A DNA stretch of 33,385 nucleotides from Thermoplasmatales archaeon (GCA_020350825.1 CP070724.1:808961-842345), one strand, 5' to 3'. Shown: positions 8,991 to 18,421, counted from the first letter of the stretch. The notes: a model not told the origin generated them from the letters alone. Translations and numbers: made by a program.

Positions 8991-9416
8991 TTAGTCCTCC
9001 TTTTGATATTTCATGGGAATATACTTTTTCATAGGATTGAAACCAAGAGATAAATAGAAAATATCCTGCCCAGGTTCTGATATAAGTGCAATCCATAGGA
9101 TTCCCCGTGACAAACAATAATCTAATAGAAATTCAACAAGTTTTTTACCAATACCCTTTTTACGATATTGTGGTAGAACAACTAAGTCTTGTAGATAGGC
9201 ATCGGAGACTCCATCAGATAGGATGCGACCCATACCAATAGCCTTACCTGTAACAGAGTCAATAACAACTGCAAAGGCGAAACTACCTTTAATCAATTTT
9301 TTAATTCCAGATGGGTCATAAGATTCTTTCCACCATCCTGCAGATTTATATAGGGTAACTATCTCTTCCTCAACCCAATTATCAACCACCTTGATATCTA
9401 CTTTTTGATTCACCAT
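8991..9416 (-). CDS. GNAT-family N-acetyltransferase
   Basis: About 141 residues. The acetyl-CoA motif A is clear: DLVVLPQYRKKGIGKKLVEFLL (Q-x-x-R/K-x-x-G-I-G-K), preceded by a beta strand with AIGMGRILSD. The C-terminal motif B region reads DIFYLSLGFNPM. The substrate is not predictable. I choose the ATG at 9416 (MVNQK), which has GGATGA just upstream; a TTG at 9428 would add four residues. It is the first gene of a two-gene unit with the DUF2156 gene, so both proteins of GNAT fold are made together, possibly acting on the same amino-acyl or amino substrate. Confidence 0.85.
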   Translation of the reverse strand: MVNQKVDIKVVDNWVEEEIVTLYKSAGWWKESYDPSGIKKLIKGSFAFAVVIDSVTGKAIGMGRILSDGVSDAYLQDLVVLPQYRKKGIGKKLVEFLLDYCLSRGILWIALISEPGQDIFYLSLGFNPMKKYIPMKYQKED

Positions 9417-9549
9417 TATATCATCCAATTTTGTTAAAAGTTATCTGGATTCATTATATGTTTGCGATATAAGAGCATTTTGAGTATTAATTCATCAAAT
9501 GTATTTTGGATTTTTTTATGGTTACAACATATATTTGTTGAGTGGAATC

Positions 9550-9579
9550 TTATTATTCCTTATTGTTTATGAATAATAA
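9550..9579. repeat. perfect 9-base inverted repeat, possible operator
   Basis: TTATTATTC (9550-9558) and GAATAATAA (9571-9579) are exact inverted copies separated by 12 bases, in the intergenic region between divergent genes. The spacing would suit a dimeric regulator or an RNA hairpin in the radical SAM gene leader. Confidence 0.45.
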
Positions 9580-9597
9580 CCTATTTCAACAGGTTAT
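9576..9597. repeat. second inverted repeat overlapping the first
   Basis: ATAACCT (9576-9582) and AGGTTAT (9591-9597) pair perfectly over 7 bases with an 8-base loop. The left arm overlaps the right arm of the 9550-9579 repeat, so the two stems are mutually exclusive if they form in RNA. Confidence 0.4.
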
Positions 9598-9614
9598 CAA
9601 TTACAATATATAAG

Positions 9615-11045
9615 ATGAACATAACAAAAATATTATTTGTAGAACCACCAAGAAACTACTGGTTTGTGATGGGTGAATACCTCCCACCACCCACATCACT
9701 TCTTATCCTTGCAGCTCATGTTGAAAGAGAATTACCCGATATTGAAATAGACGTCCTTGACTGCCAGGGAGGAAAAATAGGTTGGGACAGTCTCAGTAAA
9801 TATATCGAATCATATGCCCCTTCAATTGTTTTAACCTCAGGATTCACCTGTAATGCATATACCTGTGCACGAACATCAGAAATAACAAAAACAGTTGACA
9901 AGGACATTATCACCATAGTTGGCGGCATACATTTTTCATCTGTACCTGAAGAATCACTCATTGATTTCCCTGAAATCGATTACATCATCAGAGGTGAGGG
10001 GGAAATAACTCTAGTAGAATTAATAAAGACATTAAAAGGTGAAAAAAACATTGGACGGGTAAAGGGAATATCATTTCGACATAAAGGTAAAATTATCCAT
10101 ACACCACCACGTCCTCTAATCAAAAACCTTGACATACTTCCTTATCCTGCTTACCATCTTGTTGAAGATCATATTAAGCACTATCATTTCAGCATGATGG
10201 CTGGAAAAAACACGAGATACATGGTATTGGAAGGAGCAAGGGGATGCGATCACATTTGCACTTTTTGTACACAATGGAAACACTGGGGAGGTGTCTGGAG
10301 GACAAAGTCAATAAAACGAATCGCCGATGAAATTGAATTCCTCAACGAAACCTACGGAGGAGTTTTTCTCTGGTTCACTGACGACCACTTTAAATTTAGC
10401 TTACGAGGAAAATCCTTATACGAAGAACTCAGACATAGAAAATGTAAAGAGGATATCATGCTGTTTTTACAGGCTAGAACAGATGACGTTGCAAAACACC
10501 CTGATCTAGTCACAAAACTACGTGAAGTTGGTACATACTGGATTATGTGTGGTGTTGAAAATGATGCAGAAGCAACAATAAAAGAATTCAAAAAAGGTAC
10601 CAAAACCAAAGATGCCTACTCAACAATGAAAATTCTGAGGGACAACGATGTTTTTTCACATGCTATGTTCGTCATTGGCGCGAAAAGAGATACCTGCGAA
10701 TCCATCGAGAGGTTAAGACAGTTCTCGATAGATCTAAAGCCAGATTTTTCAATATACACAGCTCTCACTCCATTTCCTGGTACCATATACTATGAAAACG
10801 CAAAAAAAAACGGATGGATTGAGGACACAAATTATGCAAATTATGACATGGCTCATGCAGTAATGCCTACAGAATCATTAACACGAAACGAAGTACAACA
10901 TGAACTTTGGAAATGTTATCAAGCATTTTACGGCTCATACAAGAGAAACATAGCAGGAATATTTTCGAAAAACAGGTTAAAAAGAACGCTCTACCGCCAT
11001 ATGGCTGGACAACATGTATTAACAAAATTCAGGAGATTAATTTGA
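9615..11045 (+). CDS. B12-binding-domain radical SAM protein
   Basis: 476 residues. The N-terminal B12-binding-like Rossmann domain covers about 1-150 (ILFVEPPRNYW, APSIVLTSGFTCNAYT, TIVGGIHFSSVPEE, DYIIRGEGE). The radical SAM core carries Cys211, Cys215 and Cys218 in GARGCDHICTFC, the C-x3-C-x2-C that binds the [4Fe-4S] cluster and S-adenosylmethionine. The cobalamin-domain fold lacks the classic DxHxxG, as in many members. Family members carry out methylations, rearrangements or tailoring of lipids and cofactors; the substrate is not known. A membrane protein is translationally coupled downstream, so a lipid or membrane-linked substrate is plausible. No strong ribosome site precedes the ATG. 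Confidence 0.85.
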   Translation: MNITKILFVEPPRNYWFVMGEYLPPPTSLLILAAHVERELPDIEIDVLDCQGGKIGWDSLSKYIESYAPSIVLTSGFTCNAYTCARTSEITKTVDKDIITIVGGIHFSSVPEESLIDFPEIDYIIRGEGEITLVELIKTLKGEKNIGRVKGISFRHKGKIIHTPPRPLIKNLDILPYPAYHLVEDHIKHYHFSMMAGKNTRYMVLEGARGCDHICTFCTQWKHWGGVWRTKSIKRIADEIEFLNETYGGVFLWFTDDHFKFSLRGKSLYEELRHRKCKEDIMLFLQARTDDVAKHPDLVTKLREVGTYWIMCGVENDAEATIKEFKKGTKTKDAYSTMKILRDNDVFSHAMFVIGAKRDTCESIERLRQFSIDLKPDFSIYTALTPFPGTIYYENAKKNGWIEDTNYANYDMAHAVMPTESLTRNEVQHELWKCYQAFYGSYKRNIAGIFSKNRLKRTLYRHMAGQHVLTKFRRLI

Positions 11046-11749
11046 AACAGCAAAAAAACATATTTTACTATCTAACTCTTTCAATTGCCGCAGCATTTCT
11101 ATTATTAATACTAGCTTTTTTCAGCTCCTCTAATGTAAACACAATTGGAACGTATGGTAAACTAGCCATAGGTGGAGTATTCATCATTAGTTGTATATTT
11201 GGTATCTCACTAGCAATTTGGCCAAGCTGGCACAAAAAATTTGTTATATCTAGAAACCACAGTGCAAACAAGCAACAAGAAAAAAAAACAAATAGGGAAC
11301 GTCAAGGTCATCATCCAAACTGTAATCAATTTCAGAATCACATTATTAAAATAAAAAATAAAGCCTACTGTGCAGGTTGCCTAGGCCTAACCATAGGTTC
11401 TATAATATCAATTTTTTTTATGATGATCTATTTAATTATTGCTAGCAATAACTCCTTGACCACATTTCACTTTTTTATCATCCTTGGATTTATCATAATA
11501 GGTATTATCTATATAGAAATCATGTTCCCCATAAGACATGCAGTCATTCATGTCATCTCAAATATTTTTCTTGTTATAGGTTTCCTTTTAATCACCATTG
11601 GCATATTTGAAATTACAGGCAATATAATTTATGGAGTTGCAAGCATCCTACTATCATTTCTATGGTTAGATACTAGAATTCAGCTTTCTAACTGGCATCA
11701 TGGGCTAATCTGTGGCAACTGTACTGAACCTTGTAAGGTGTATAAATGA
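11042..11749 (+). CDS. Cys/His-rich polytopic membrane protein (DUF2085-like)
   Basis: 235 residues from a TTG start at 11042 that overlaps the TGA of the radical SAM gene (TTGA) and sits behind AGGAG at 11031-11035. A longer in-frame ATG at 10907 lies deep inside the upstream gene and is unlikely. Two membrane segments lie near 8-28 and 42-60, then a soluble, charged loop leads into GHHPNC (Cys94) and YCAGCLG (Cys110, Cys113), then four more membrane segments. The tail LICGNCTEPC adds three cysteines. The HxPxC...CxxC pattern before a membrane helix recalls DUF2085 proteins and suggests a bound metal. The coupling implies it works with the radical SAM enzyme. Confidence 0.75.
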   Translation: MKQQKNIFYYLTLSIAAAFLLLILAFFSSSNVNTIGTYGKLAIGGVFIISCIFGISLAIWPSWHKKFVISRNHSANKQQEKKTNRERQGHHPNCNQFQNHIIKIKNKAYCAGCLGLTIGSIISIFFMMIYLIIASNNSLTTFHFFIILGFIIIGIIYIEIMFPIRHAVIHVISNIFLVIGFLLITIGIFEITGNIIYGVASILLSFLWLDTRIQLSNWHHGLICGNCTEPCKVYK

Positions 11750-11751
11750 TC

Positions 11752-12099
11752 TTATTTTTTGACAATAATTCGAATACCTGTAATGATAATTGCTACCGCG
11801 ATGATTAAACCGATAAGCCACCAGAATTCAAAATTTTGAAGCCATGTTGGTAAATCATCATATAGCGTAGTATTTTTAATTACGATCTCAAAGAGAATCC
11901 AGAGACCTACAACAATTACAATGATTCCCCAGAAAATCGGGGCAAATGGACTACGTTTCCCACCTACACATTCCTCTTCACAGCGATCATCTTTATCTTT
12001 CTTATAGTCTTTTGCTGCCCCAGTTAAAGGAGCGCCACATTTACTACAATATTCTGCGTCATCCTCATTTTTCTTCCCACATTTTGCACAATATGCCAC
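11752..12099 (-). CDS. zinc-ribbon membrane protein
   Basis: 115 residues. The N-terminal zinc ribbon has Cys4, Cys7, Cys18 and Cys21 (YCAKCGKK, then YCSKCGAPL). A charged linker carries two further cysteines (Cys40, Cys44 in RCEEEC). Two membrane segments follow, about 53-75 and 92-112, and the protein ends in KK. The start is GTG at 12099 with GAGGTG about 6 bases upstream. Proteins of this layout are common in archaea, where the ribbon faces the cytoplasm; function is unknown. It is convergent with the Cys-rich membrane protein, leaving two bases between the stops. Confidence 0.8.
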   Translation of the reverse strand: MAYCAKCGKKNEDDAEYCSKCGAPLTGAAKDYKKDKDDRCEEECVGGKRSPFAPIFWGIIVIVVGLWILFEIVIKNTTLYDDLPTWLQNFEFWWLIGLIIAVAIIITGIRIIVKK

Positions 12100-12222
12100 G
12101 TTTTCACCTCTTTATTTCAATTTGTTAACGCATATATTATTATATAAGCTTTGTTTGCCGATCTATTCTCAGGCTGTTGAAAAATTATCATCATTGATGA
12201 AAAAGATTATATTGAGCGATGC

Positions 12223-12232
12223 AATATACATA
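12223..12232 (+). promoter_or_regulatory. TATA-like box of carAB
   Basis: The sequence aatatacata lies about 50 bases before the GTG start of carA and would start transcription near 12255. The leader then contains the G-rich ribosome site AGGGGGGGAT (12261-12270). Confidence 0.4.
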
Positions 12233-12278
12233 TTTTTGAACAGAAACCCTATACCAAATTAGGGGGGGATTCAATAGC

Positions 12279-13355
12279 GTGGAGTTTAAGAAACAAAAGG
12301 TAAAACTAATTCTTGAAGACGGCTCAATTTTTCATGGTTATTCCTTTGGTTCTAAAAAAACTGTAACCGGCGAAGTTGTATTTAACACCGGCATGGTTGG
12401 TTATCCAGAGAGCCTAACAGACCCATCTTATAGAGGACAAATCTTGGTTTTAACATACCCTTTGATAGGTAATTATGGCATTCCAGAAAATGAAACAGAA
12501 GACAATCTGTTGAAATATTTTGAATCGAACAGAATACAAGTTCAGGGTTTGGTAATCACAGATTATTCTGAATCATATTCTCATTGGAATGCTAAAAAGT
12601 CTTTATCGGAGTGGATGGTAGAACATAATACTCCAGGAATATATGGTGTGGATACCAGAGAGCTTACAAAAAAGTTACGCGAAAAAGGAACGATGATTGG
12701 AAAGATTGTTTACGATAAAGATAATATTAACTTTGAAGATCCAAATAAAAGGAATTTGGTGGCTGAAGTCAGTATTAAAAATCCTATCGCATACAAAAAA
12801 AGTAGGAAAAAAATTATAGTTATTGATTGTGGTGTAAAAAATAATATAATCAAGGCCTTTCTTAGGAGAAATATATCCGTTATTCGAATCCCTTGGGATT
12901 ATAATTTTTTTGAAAAAAAGGTAGATGGTATTGTAATATCAAATGGGCCAGGAGATCCAAAAATGTGCCAAAATACAATTGAGAATGTTAGAAAGGTTCT
13001 TTCTAAAAATATTCCCGTTCTTGGTATTTGCCTTGGCTCCCAAATTTTAGCGCTTGCTGCTGGTGCTAATACCTATAAATTAAAGTACGGTCATAGGAGT
13101 CAAAATCAGCCGTGTGTGGAGGTTGGAACCAAAAGATGTTATATTGCTTCACAGAACCATGGTTACGCCGTTGATTCTGAGACTTTGCCTGAGGATTGGC
13201 GAGAATGGTTTTACAATAATAATGATGGAACCAATGAAGGTATTCTCCATATTTCAAAACCATTTTTTGGAGCACAATTTCATCCTGAGGCGTCTCCTGG
13301 ACCTGATGATACTGAATTTTTATTTGACATGTTTTTAAGAGCGATGAAATCATGA
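12279..13355 (+). CDS. carA: carbamoyl-phosphate synthase small (glutaminase) subunit
   Basis: 358 residues, a normal length. The N-terminal CPSase_sm_chain domain covers about 1-150 (ILEDGSIFHGYSFG, GMVGYPESLTDPSYRGQI, GVDTRELTKKLREKG). The class I glutamine amidotransferase domain has its nucleophile Cys251 in GICLGSQ and His335/Glu337 in QFHPEAS. It hydrolyses glutamine and passes ammonia to CarB to make carbamoyl phosphate for pyrimidines and arginine. The start is GTG at 12279, behind AGGGGGG. Its TGA overlaps the ATG of carB (ATGA), so the subunits are translationally coupled. No pyrimidine-sensing leader is visible. Confidence 0.97.
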   Translation: MEFKKQKVKLILEDGSIFHGYSFGSKKTVTGEVVFNTGMVGYPESLTDPSYRGQILVLTYPLIGNYGIPENETEDNLLKYFESNRIQVQGLVITDYSESYSHWNAKKSLSEWMVEHNTPGIYGVDTRELTKKLREKGTMIGKIVYDKDNINFEDPNKRNLVAEVSIKNPIAYKKSRKKIIVIDCGVKNNIIKAFLRRNISVIRIPWDYNFFEKKVDGIVISNGPGDPKMCQNTIENVRKVLSKNIPVLGICLGSQILALAAGANTYKLKYGHRSQNQPCVEVGTKRCYIASQNHGYAVDSETLPEDWREWFYNNNDGTNEGILHISKPFFGAQFHPEASPGPDDTEFLFDMFLRAMKS

Positions 13356-16300
13356 AGAATAAACAAAGGAAACCAAAAAAGATACTAATTTTAGGTTCAG
13401 GTGCAATTAGGATAGGTCAGGCAGGAGAATTTGACTATTCTGGTTCTCAATCAATTAAAGCATTAAAAGAAGAGGGAATTAAAACTGTTTTAATTAATCC
13501 AAATATTGCAACGATTCAAACATCTGATTATTTGGCCGATAAAGTGTATTTTTTACCAATTGATGCATATTTTGTTGAAAAAGTTATTAAAAAGGAAAAA
13601 CCTGATGGCGTTTTACTTGGTTTTGGTGGTCAGACAGCATTAAACGTTGGTGTAGAAATCGCCGAAAAAGGAATTTTCAAAAAGCATAATGTAGAAATCC
13701 TAGGAACTCCTATCGAAGCTATCCTGAATACAGAGGATAGGGACCTATTTGTTAAAAAAATACAAGAGATCGATCTAAGAGTTCCGATAAGTAAAGCCGT
13801 AACTAACGTTGAAGAAGCAGTTAAGGTAGCAGATAATATTGGTTATCCTGTTATGTGTAGGATAGCTTATGCTTTAGGTGGTTTAGGATCAGGTGTAGCT
13901 CAAAATAAAAAACAGTTATTAGAGATAACGAAAAAGGCTTTTTCTTTTACAAAGCAAATTTTGATAGAGGAATATTTCGGTGGATGGAAAGAACTCGAAT
14001 ATGAAGTTGTGAGAGATCGTTATGATAACTGCATAGTTGTTTGCACTATGGAGAATGTTGACCCTATGGGCATTCATACAGGTGAGAGCATTGTCGTTGC
14101 CCCAGTGCAAACTCTAACTTCCTCTGAGAATTTTAAATTAAGAGCCCTTTCAATAAAAGTGATTCGGCATCTTGGTATTGTCGGCGAGTGCAATATACAA
14201 TTTGCGTTTGATCCACAATCAGAAGATTACAGAATAATAGAAGTCAATGCTAGATTAAGCAGGAGCTCTGCTTTGGCTTCTAAAGCAACTGGTTACCCAT
14301 TGGCTTTTATTGCAACGAAACTGGCTTTAGGATATAGCTTGACTGAAATGGAGAATATTATAACTAAAGAAACACAAACTTGTTTTGAACCAGCTTTAGA
14401 TTATGTTGTTGTTAAATATCCGCGATGGGATATGCAGAAATTCAGAAAAATCAGTTCAAGTATAGGCTCTGAAATGAAATCTGTGGGGGAGGTAATGGCA
14501 ATTGCAAGGAGTTTTGAAGAGGCACTCCAAAAAGCAATACGAATGCTAGATGTCGGAATGAACGGCCTTGTTTGCAATGACCTTAAGTTTAATAACCTGG
14601 AGAAGGAGCTTAAAGAGCCAACTGATAAAAGATTATTTGCGATATCTGAAGCAATCAAAAAAGGATATTCTATTGATAAAATATACAATCTTTCAAAGGT
14701 TGATTCATGGTTTTTGTATAAAATGAGAAACATAGTTGAGGTAGAAGAATTATTAAAAAAGTATGATCTAAAAAATCTCCCAATTCCTTTGTTAAAAGAA
14801 GCAAAACAAAAGGGTTTTTCTGACCTACAGATATCAATACTCACAAACAATACTGAACTTGGGGTGAGGAAAAGAAGGAAAGAACTAGGTATTGTACCAT
14901 ACGTGAAGCAGATAGATACATTGGCAGCAGAATATCCAGCGAAAACCAACTATTTGTATCTAACATATAATGGTTGTAAGGATGATCTTACGTTCAAAGA
15001 AAAAAAACAGGTTATTGTTCTAGGAAGTGGTGCCTATAGAATTGGGTCATCAGTGGAATTTGACTGGTGTTGCGTAAACTCAGTAATAACGTTAAGAAAT
15101 TTGAATTACAAAACTATAATGATTAACTATAACCCTGAAACAGTAAGCACAGACTATGACATCTGTGACAAGCTATATTTTGATGAAATTACTTTTGAAA
15201 GAGTTTTGGATATTTATGAAAAGGAAAAACCCTTGGGACTTATAGTCTCAATGGGAGGTCAAATACCTAATACATTGGCATTACCCTTACATAGTGTTGG
15301 CGTTCCAATACTAGGTACATCACCTCTCAATATTGATAATGCTGAGGATAGACACAAATTTTCCCAATTATTGGATAAACTGGAGGTAGATCAACCAGAA
15401 TGGGAAGAATTAACAAGTATGGAAGAGGCAAAGGAATTTGCAAACAAGGTTGGCTATCCTGTTCTTGTTAGACCAAGTTATGTCCTTAGTGGTGCAGCGA
15501 TGAGTATTGCATTAAGTAAAGATGAATTAAAAAAATATCTAAAAAAAGCCTCTGAGGTAAGTAAAGAACACCCTGTTGTTATAAGTAAATTTATTACCGG
15601 AGCTAAAGAAATAGAAATTGATGCTGTCGCTAAGCGAGGTGATTTGTATTGTTATGCGATCTCCGAACATGTTGAGAATGCCGGAGTACATTCTGGAGAT
15701 GCAACCATGGTATTACCTCCTCAAAGAACCTACTTGGAAACTATGAGGAGAATTAAAACAATTGCAAAGAAGATAGCAAGATCTTTAAAGATAACAGGTC
15801 CGTTTAATATACAATTTATAGCCAAAGATAATGATGTTAAAGTTATTGAATGTAATTTAAGAGCTTCAAGGAGTTTTCCTTTCGTTTCTAAGGTTTTTAA
15901 AATAAACTTTGTTGATTTAGCTACCAAGATTATTATGGATAAACGTGTCCCTAAGATAGATCGATCTTCTTTCGATCTAGATTACGTTGGAATGAAAGCA
16001 CCACAGTTTTCTTTTACTAGATTAAAAGGCTCAGATCCAATCTTAGGTGTAGAGATGGTTTCTACTGGCGAGGTTGCTTGTTTAGGAGATGATTTTAATG
16101 AGGCATTTTTAAAAAGTCTTATCTCAGTTGGATCCAAATTACCTAATAAAACAATTCTGCTATCTACTGGACCTATAGAGAGTAAGGCAGAATTTTTAGA
16201 AGGTACGAGAATATTAGATAAAATGGGTTTTAAGTTTTATGCTACTAAGGGAACTTCTGATTTTATGAAAACAAATGGAATTAAATCAGAGGTTTTGTAC

Positions 16301-16549
16301 TGGCCGTTGGAGAATAAAGAACCAAATACTCTTACATATATTGCAGATGAGAAAATTGATTTAGTAATAAACATACCTAAAAATATTGAAAAAGAAGAGC
16401 TTGATAATGATTATCGCATAAGACGAAAAGCTGTTGACTTCAATGTTCCTTTGATTACCAATTTACAACTTGCGAAGAGGTTTGCTGAAGCAATTTATGC
16501 AACCTCACCTGAAGATTTAAAAATTAAAAGCTGGGATGAATATTCATAG
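13352..16549 (+). CDS. carB: carbamoyl-phosphate synthase large subunit
   Basis: 1065 residues, full length. Two homologous halves each have a pre-ATP-grasp and an ATP-grasp domain. The first begins with ILGSGAIRIGQAGEFDYSG and the second with VLGSGAYRIGSSVEFDWC (near 550). Metal/ATP motifs such as IIEVNARLSRSSALASKATGYP and VIECNLRASRSFPFVSK are intact. Residues from about 930 form the MGS-like regulatory domain (LLSTGPIESKAEFLEG, FYATKGTSDFM), ending in ITNLQLAKRFAEAI. It makes carbamoyl phosphate from bicarbonate, two ATP and the ammonia delivered by CarA. It starts inside the carA stop (ATGA). No other pyrimidine or arginine gene is in the window. Confidence 0.97.
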   Translation: MKNKQRKPKKILILGSGAIRIGQAGEFDYSGSQSIKALKEEGIKTVLINPNIATIQTSDYLADKVYFLPIDAYFVEKVIKKEKPDGVLLGFGGQTALNVGVEIAEKGIFKKHNVEILGTPIEAILNTEDRDLFVKKIQEIDLRVPISKAVTNVEEAVKVADNIGYPVMCRIAYALGGLGSGVAQNKKQLLEITKKAFSFTKQILIEEYFGGWKELEYEVVRDRYDNCIVVCTMENVDPMGIHTGESIVVAPVQTLTSSENFKLRALSIKVIRHLGIVGECNIQFAFDPQSEDYRIIEVNARLSRSSALASKATGYPLAFIATKLALGYSLTEMENIITKETQTCFEPALDYVVVKYPRWDMQKFRKISSSIGSEMKSVGEVMAIARSFEEALQKAIRMLDVGMNGLVCNDLKFNNLEKELKEPTDKRLFAISEAIKKGYSIDKIYNLSKVDSWFLYKMRNIVEVEELLKKYDLKNLPIPLLKEAKQKGFSDLQISILTNNTELGVRKRRKELGIVPYVKQIDTLAAEYPAKTNYLYLTYNGCKDDLTFKEKKQVIVLGSGAYRIGSSVEFDWCCVNSVITLRNLNYKTIMINYNPETVSTDYDICDKLYFDEITFERVLDIYEKEKPLGLIVSMGGQIPNTLALPLHSVGVPILGTSPLNIDNAEDRHKFSQLLDKLEVDQPEWEELTSMEEAKEFANKVGYPVLVRPSYVLSGAAMSIALSKDELKKYLKKASEVSKEHPVVISKFITGAKEIEIDAVAKRGDLYCYAISEHVENAGVHSGDATMVLPPQRTYLETMRRIKTIAKKIARSLKITGPFNIQFIAKDNDVKVIECNLRASRSFPFVSKVFKINFVDLATKIIMDKRVPKIDRSSFDLDYVGMKAPQFSFTRLKGSDPILGVEMVSTGEVACLGDDFNEAFLKSLISVGSKLPNKTILLSTGPIESKAEFLEGTRILDKMGFKFYATKGTSDFMKTNGIKSEVLYWPLENKEPNTLTYIADEKIDLVINIPKNIEKEELDNDYRIRRKAVDFNVPLITNLQLAKRFAEAIYATSPEDLKIKSWDEYS

Positions 16550-16853
16550 TCATCCATTGTTGTTAATGTGAAACTGGTTAGGTAGTATTCCAATATTTAA
16601 ATATAGAGATTCTTCAGATTTTTATTGCACTATATTTAGTAAAAAATAATGGAAAACCAAGCAATAAATTATTCCCATAAGAGCTATAATCGTTATCATG
16701 AAGACATTCAATTAATATGGTATGATTTTTAAATCTCCTCCTAAGGATTATAGCAGTGTGGAAATGAAATCAGAACGGTAAAATTAGTGCACATCGTGGG
16801 GCAGTAAAGATATAAGACATTTTAGTATATATTCATACACTTGGGGAGAAAAC
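16550..16853. other. 304-bp intergenic stretch
   Basis: AT-rich spacer between carB and the decarboxylase gene. The last 45 bases carry the decarboxylase promoter. On the minus strand at 16622-16699 a 25-codon hydrophobic reading frame exists but has no ribosome site. No RNA gene or repeat is visible. Confidence 0.55.
16809..16816 (+). promoter_or_regulatory. TATA-like box of the decarboxylase gene
   Basis: The sequence gatataag would start transcription near 16838, just before the ribosome site GGGGAG (16843-16848). A second AT-rich box (gtatatatt, 16825-16833) is too close to the ATG to keep that site. Confidence 0.4.
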
Positions 16854-18401
16854 ATGAAAGATAAAAAAAGCTTAGAACTTGCTAATTTAATCAAAGATGA
16901 GACCTTCGACATGAATCCTGAAGAGATTCGTCAGCTTGGCTATCATTCAGTGGATCTCATGGTCGATTATTTTAAAAATATAGGTATGGGACCAATCCTG
17001 ACAAGTAAAACGCTCAAACAAATGAAGGATCTGTTATATGAACCACTTCCCCAGATTGGGCAAAATCCTCGTACTGTTTTAAATGACTGTCGGGATAAGA
17101 TTATTGCAAATGCTATACGTATCGGAAATCCGCGTTTTCTCGGTTGGATTTTAGCATCAGGTACTATCATCGGTGCATTTGCTGATGGAATAGCGAGCAC
17201 TCTGAATCAAAATGTTGCAGTATCAGGTGCAGGAATGGCGACAGCTTTAGAACTATTAGTTATTGATTGGATTAAAGAAATTCTTGCTTATGATTCTAAT
17301 GCTGCTGGTATCCTACTAAGCGGAGGCTCGATGGCTAATCTTACTGCTCTTGCGACTGCCCGTAATGTCATGGCTGATTTTGATGTAGAGACTGAAGGGA
17401 TACAGCAGGATAAAAAAATGGTTATCTACGTTTCTGAAGAAGTGCATATGAGTGTACCGAAGGCAGCGAATATCTTAGGTATCGGCATTAATAATATTCA
17501 CCGAGTTAAAGTAGACAACGTATTCCGTCTTGATACCAATGATCTGAAAGCTAAAATTATCGAAGATAAAAATCATAATATGTTTCCCTTTTGTGTGGTG
17601 GCAACTGCTGGGACAGTAAACACTGGTGCCATTGACCCTTTGGAATCTATTGCTGATATCTGTCAACAATATGATCTTTGGTTTCACGTTGATGCTGCAT
17701 ACGGTGGTTTTGCAGCATTATCTTCACATCTAAAACCGTTATTAAATGGGATCACTCGTGCTGACTCTGTAGCAATTGATCCTCATAAGTGGCTGTTCAT
17801 ACCGTTCGAAGCGGGATGTGTTCTCGTGAAAAATCCATCTCATATGATTCAGACGTTTTCTATTGATGCTCCCTATGTTCATATGACAAACACTACATCT
17901 ATTTCAAACGAAAACGTAGACTTCTCTGACTATGGTCTTCAACTTTCTCGTCGGTTTCGTGCGCTCAAGATATGGATGTCTCTTAAGCAGTATGGTATAG
18001 AAAAGTATAGGCGACTTATTTATCAGAATATTAATCTGACACGATATATGGCTGCACTAGTCGAGGAATCTTCGGATTTTGAGGCTGCTAGTCCTGTTAC
18101 TTTGAGTGTTTTTTGCTTACGATACTTTCCTGAACATTTACGACAAAAATATCCAGAGGTGGATCAGCTTCAAGAGGAAAAAATTGAGGAATATCTCAAC
18201 CGGCTTAACCGCGTTATTGCTGAAAAGATGCGTACAGACCAACGAGCAGTATTATCCAGCACAGCTTTAGGAGATAAATATGTTTTAAGAGCTTGTATTG
18301 TCAATTTTCGAACGACAAAACAGGATATTAGGGATATCTTAACGATTGTACGAGAATTAGGACGCATCACTGATGAAAGGCTTCGCAAGGAAAACTTGTG
18401 A
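16854..18401 (+). CDS. group II pyridoxal-phosphate amino-acid decarboxylase
   Basis: 515 residues. The aromatic/glutamate decarboxylase fold is evident: an N-terminal segment (MNPEEIRQLGYHSVDLMVDYF), LLSGGSMANLTALATARN near 160, the cofactor-ring aspartate in HVDAAYGGFA, and the Schiff-base lysine Lys312 in DPHKWLF. The reaction is loss of CO2 from an L-amino acid to give an amine. The length and the layout match aromatic-L-amino-acid decarboxylases rather than the shorter archaeal MfnA type, but the substrate (Tyr, Trp, Phe or other) is undecided. It stands alone, convergent with the YkgJ-type gene. In a peptide fermenter it could serve amine formation or acid stress. Confidence 0.9.
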   Translation: MKDKKSLELANLIKDETFDMNPEEIRQLGYHSVDLMVDYFKNIGMGPILTSKTLKQMKDLLYEPLPQIGQNPRTVLNDCRDKIIANAIRIGNPRFLGWILASGTIIGAFADGIASTLNQNVAVSGAGMATALELLVIDWIKEILAYDSNAAGILLSGGSMANLTALATARNVMADFDVETEGIQQDKKMVIYVSEEVHMSVPKAANILGIGINNIHRVKVDNVFRLDTNDLKAKIIEDKNHNMFPFCVVATAGTVNTGAIDPLESIADICQQYDLWFHVDAAYGGFAALSSHLKPLLNGITRADSVAIDPHKWLFIPFEAGCVLVKNPSHMIQTFSIDAPYVHMTNTTSISNENVDFSDYGLQLSRRFRALKIWMSLKQYGIEKYRRLIYQNINLTRYMAALVEESSDFEAASPVTLSVFCLRYFPEHLRQKYPEVDQLQEEKIEEYLNRLNRVIAEKMRTDQRAVLSSTALGDKYVLRACIVNFRTTKQDIRDILTIVRELGRITDERLRKENL

Positions 18402-18421
18402 TTATTTTTCAATCTTCTGCA

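Noticed and set aside
10907..11041. Longer ATG start for the Cys-rich membrane protein
   Set aside because: It would run 139 bases inside the radical SAM gene; the TTG at 11042 has an AGGAG site at correct spacing.
16622..16699. 25-codon hydrophobic reading frame on the minus strand (ATG, one membrane-like helix)
   Set aside because: No ribosome site or promoter, AT-rich spacer in which such frames arise by chance.
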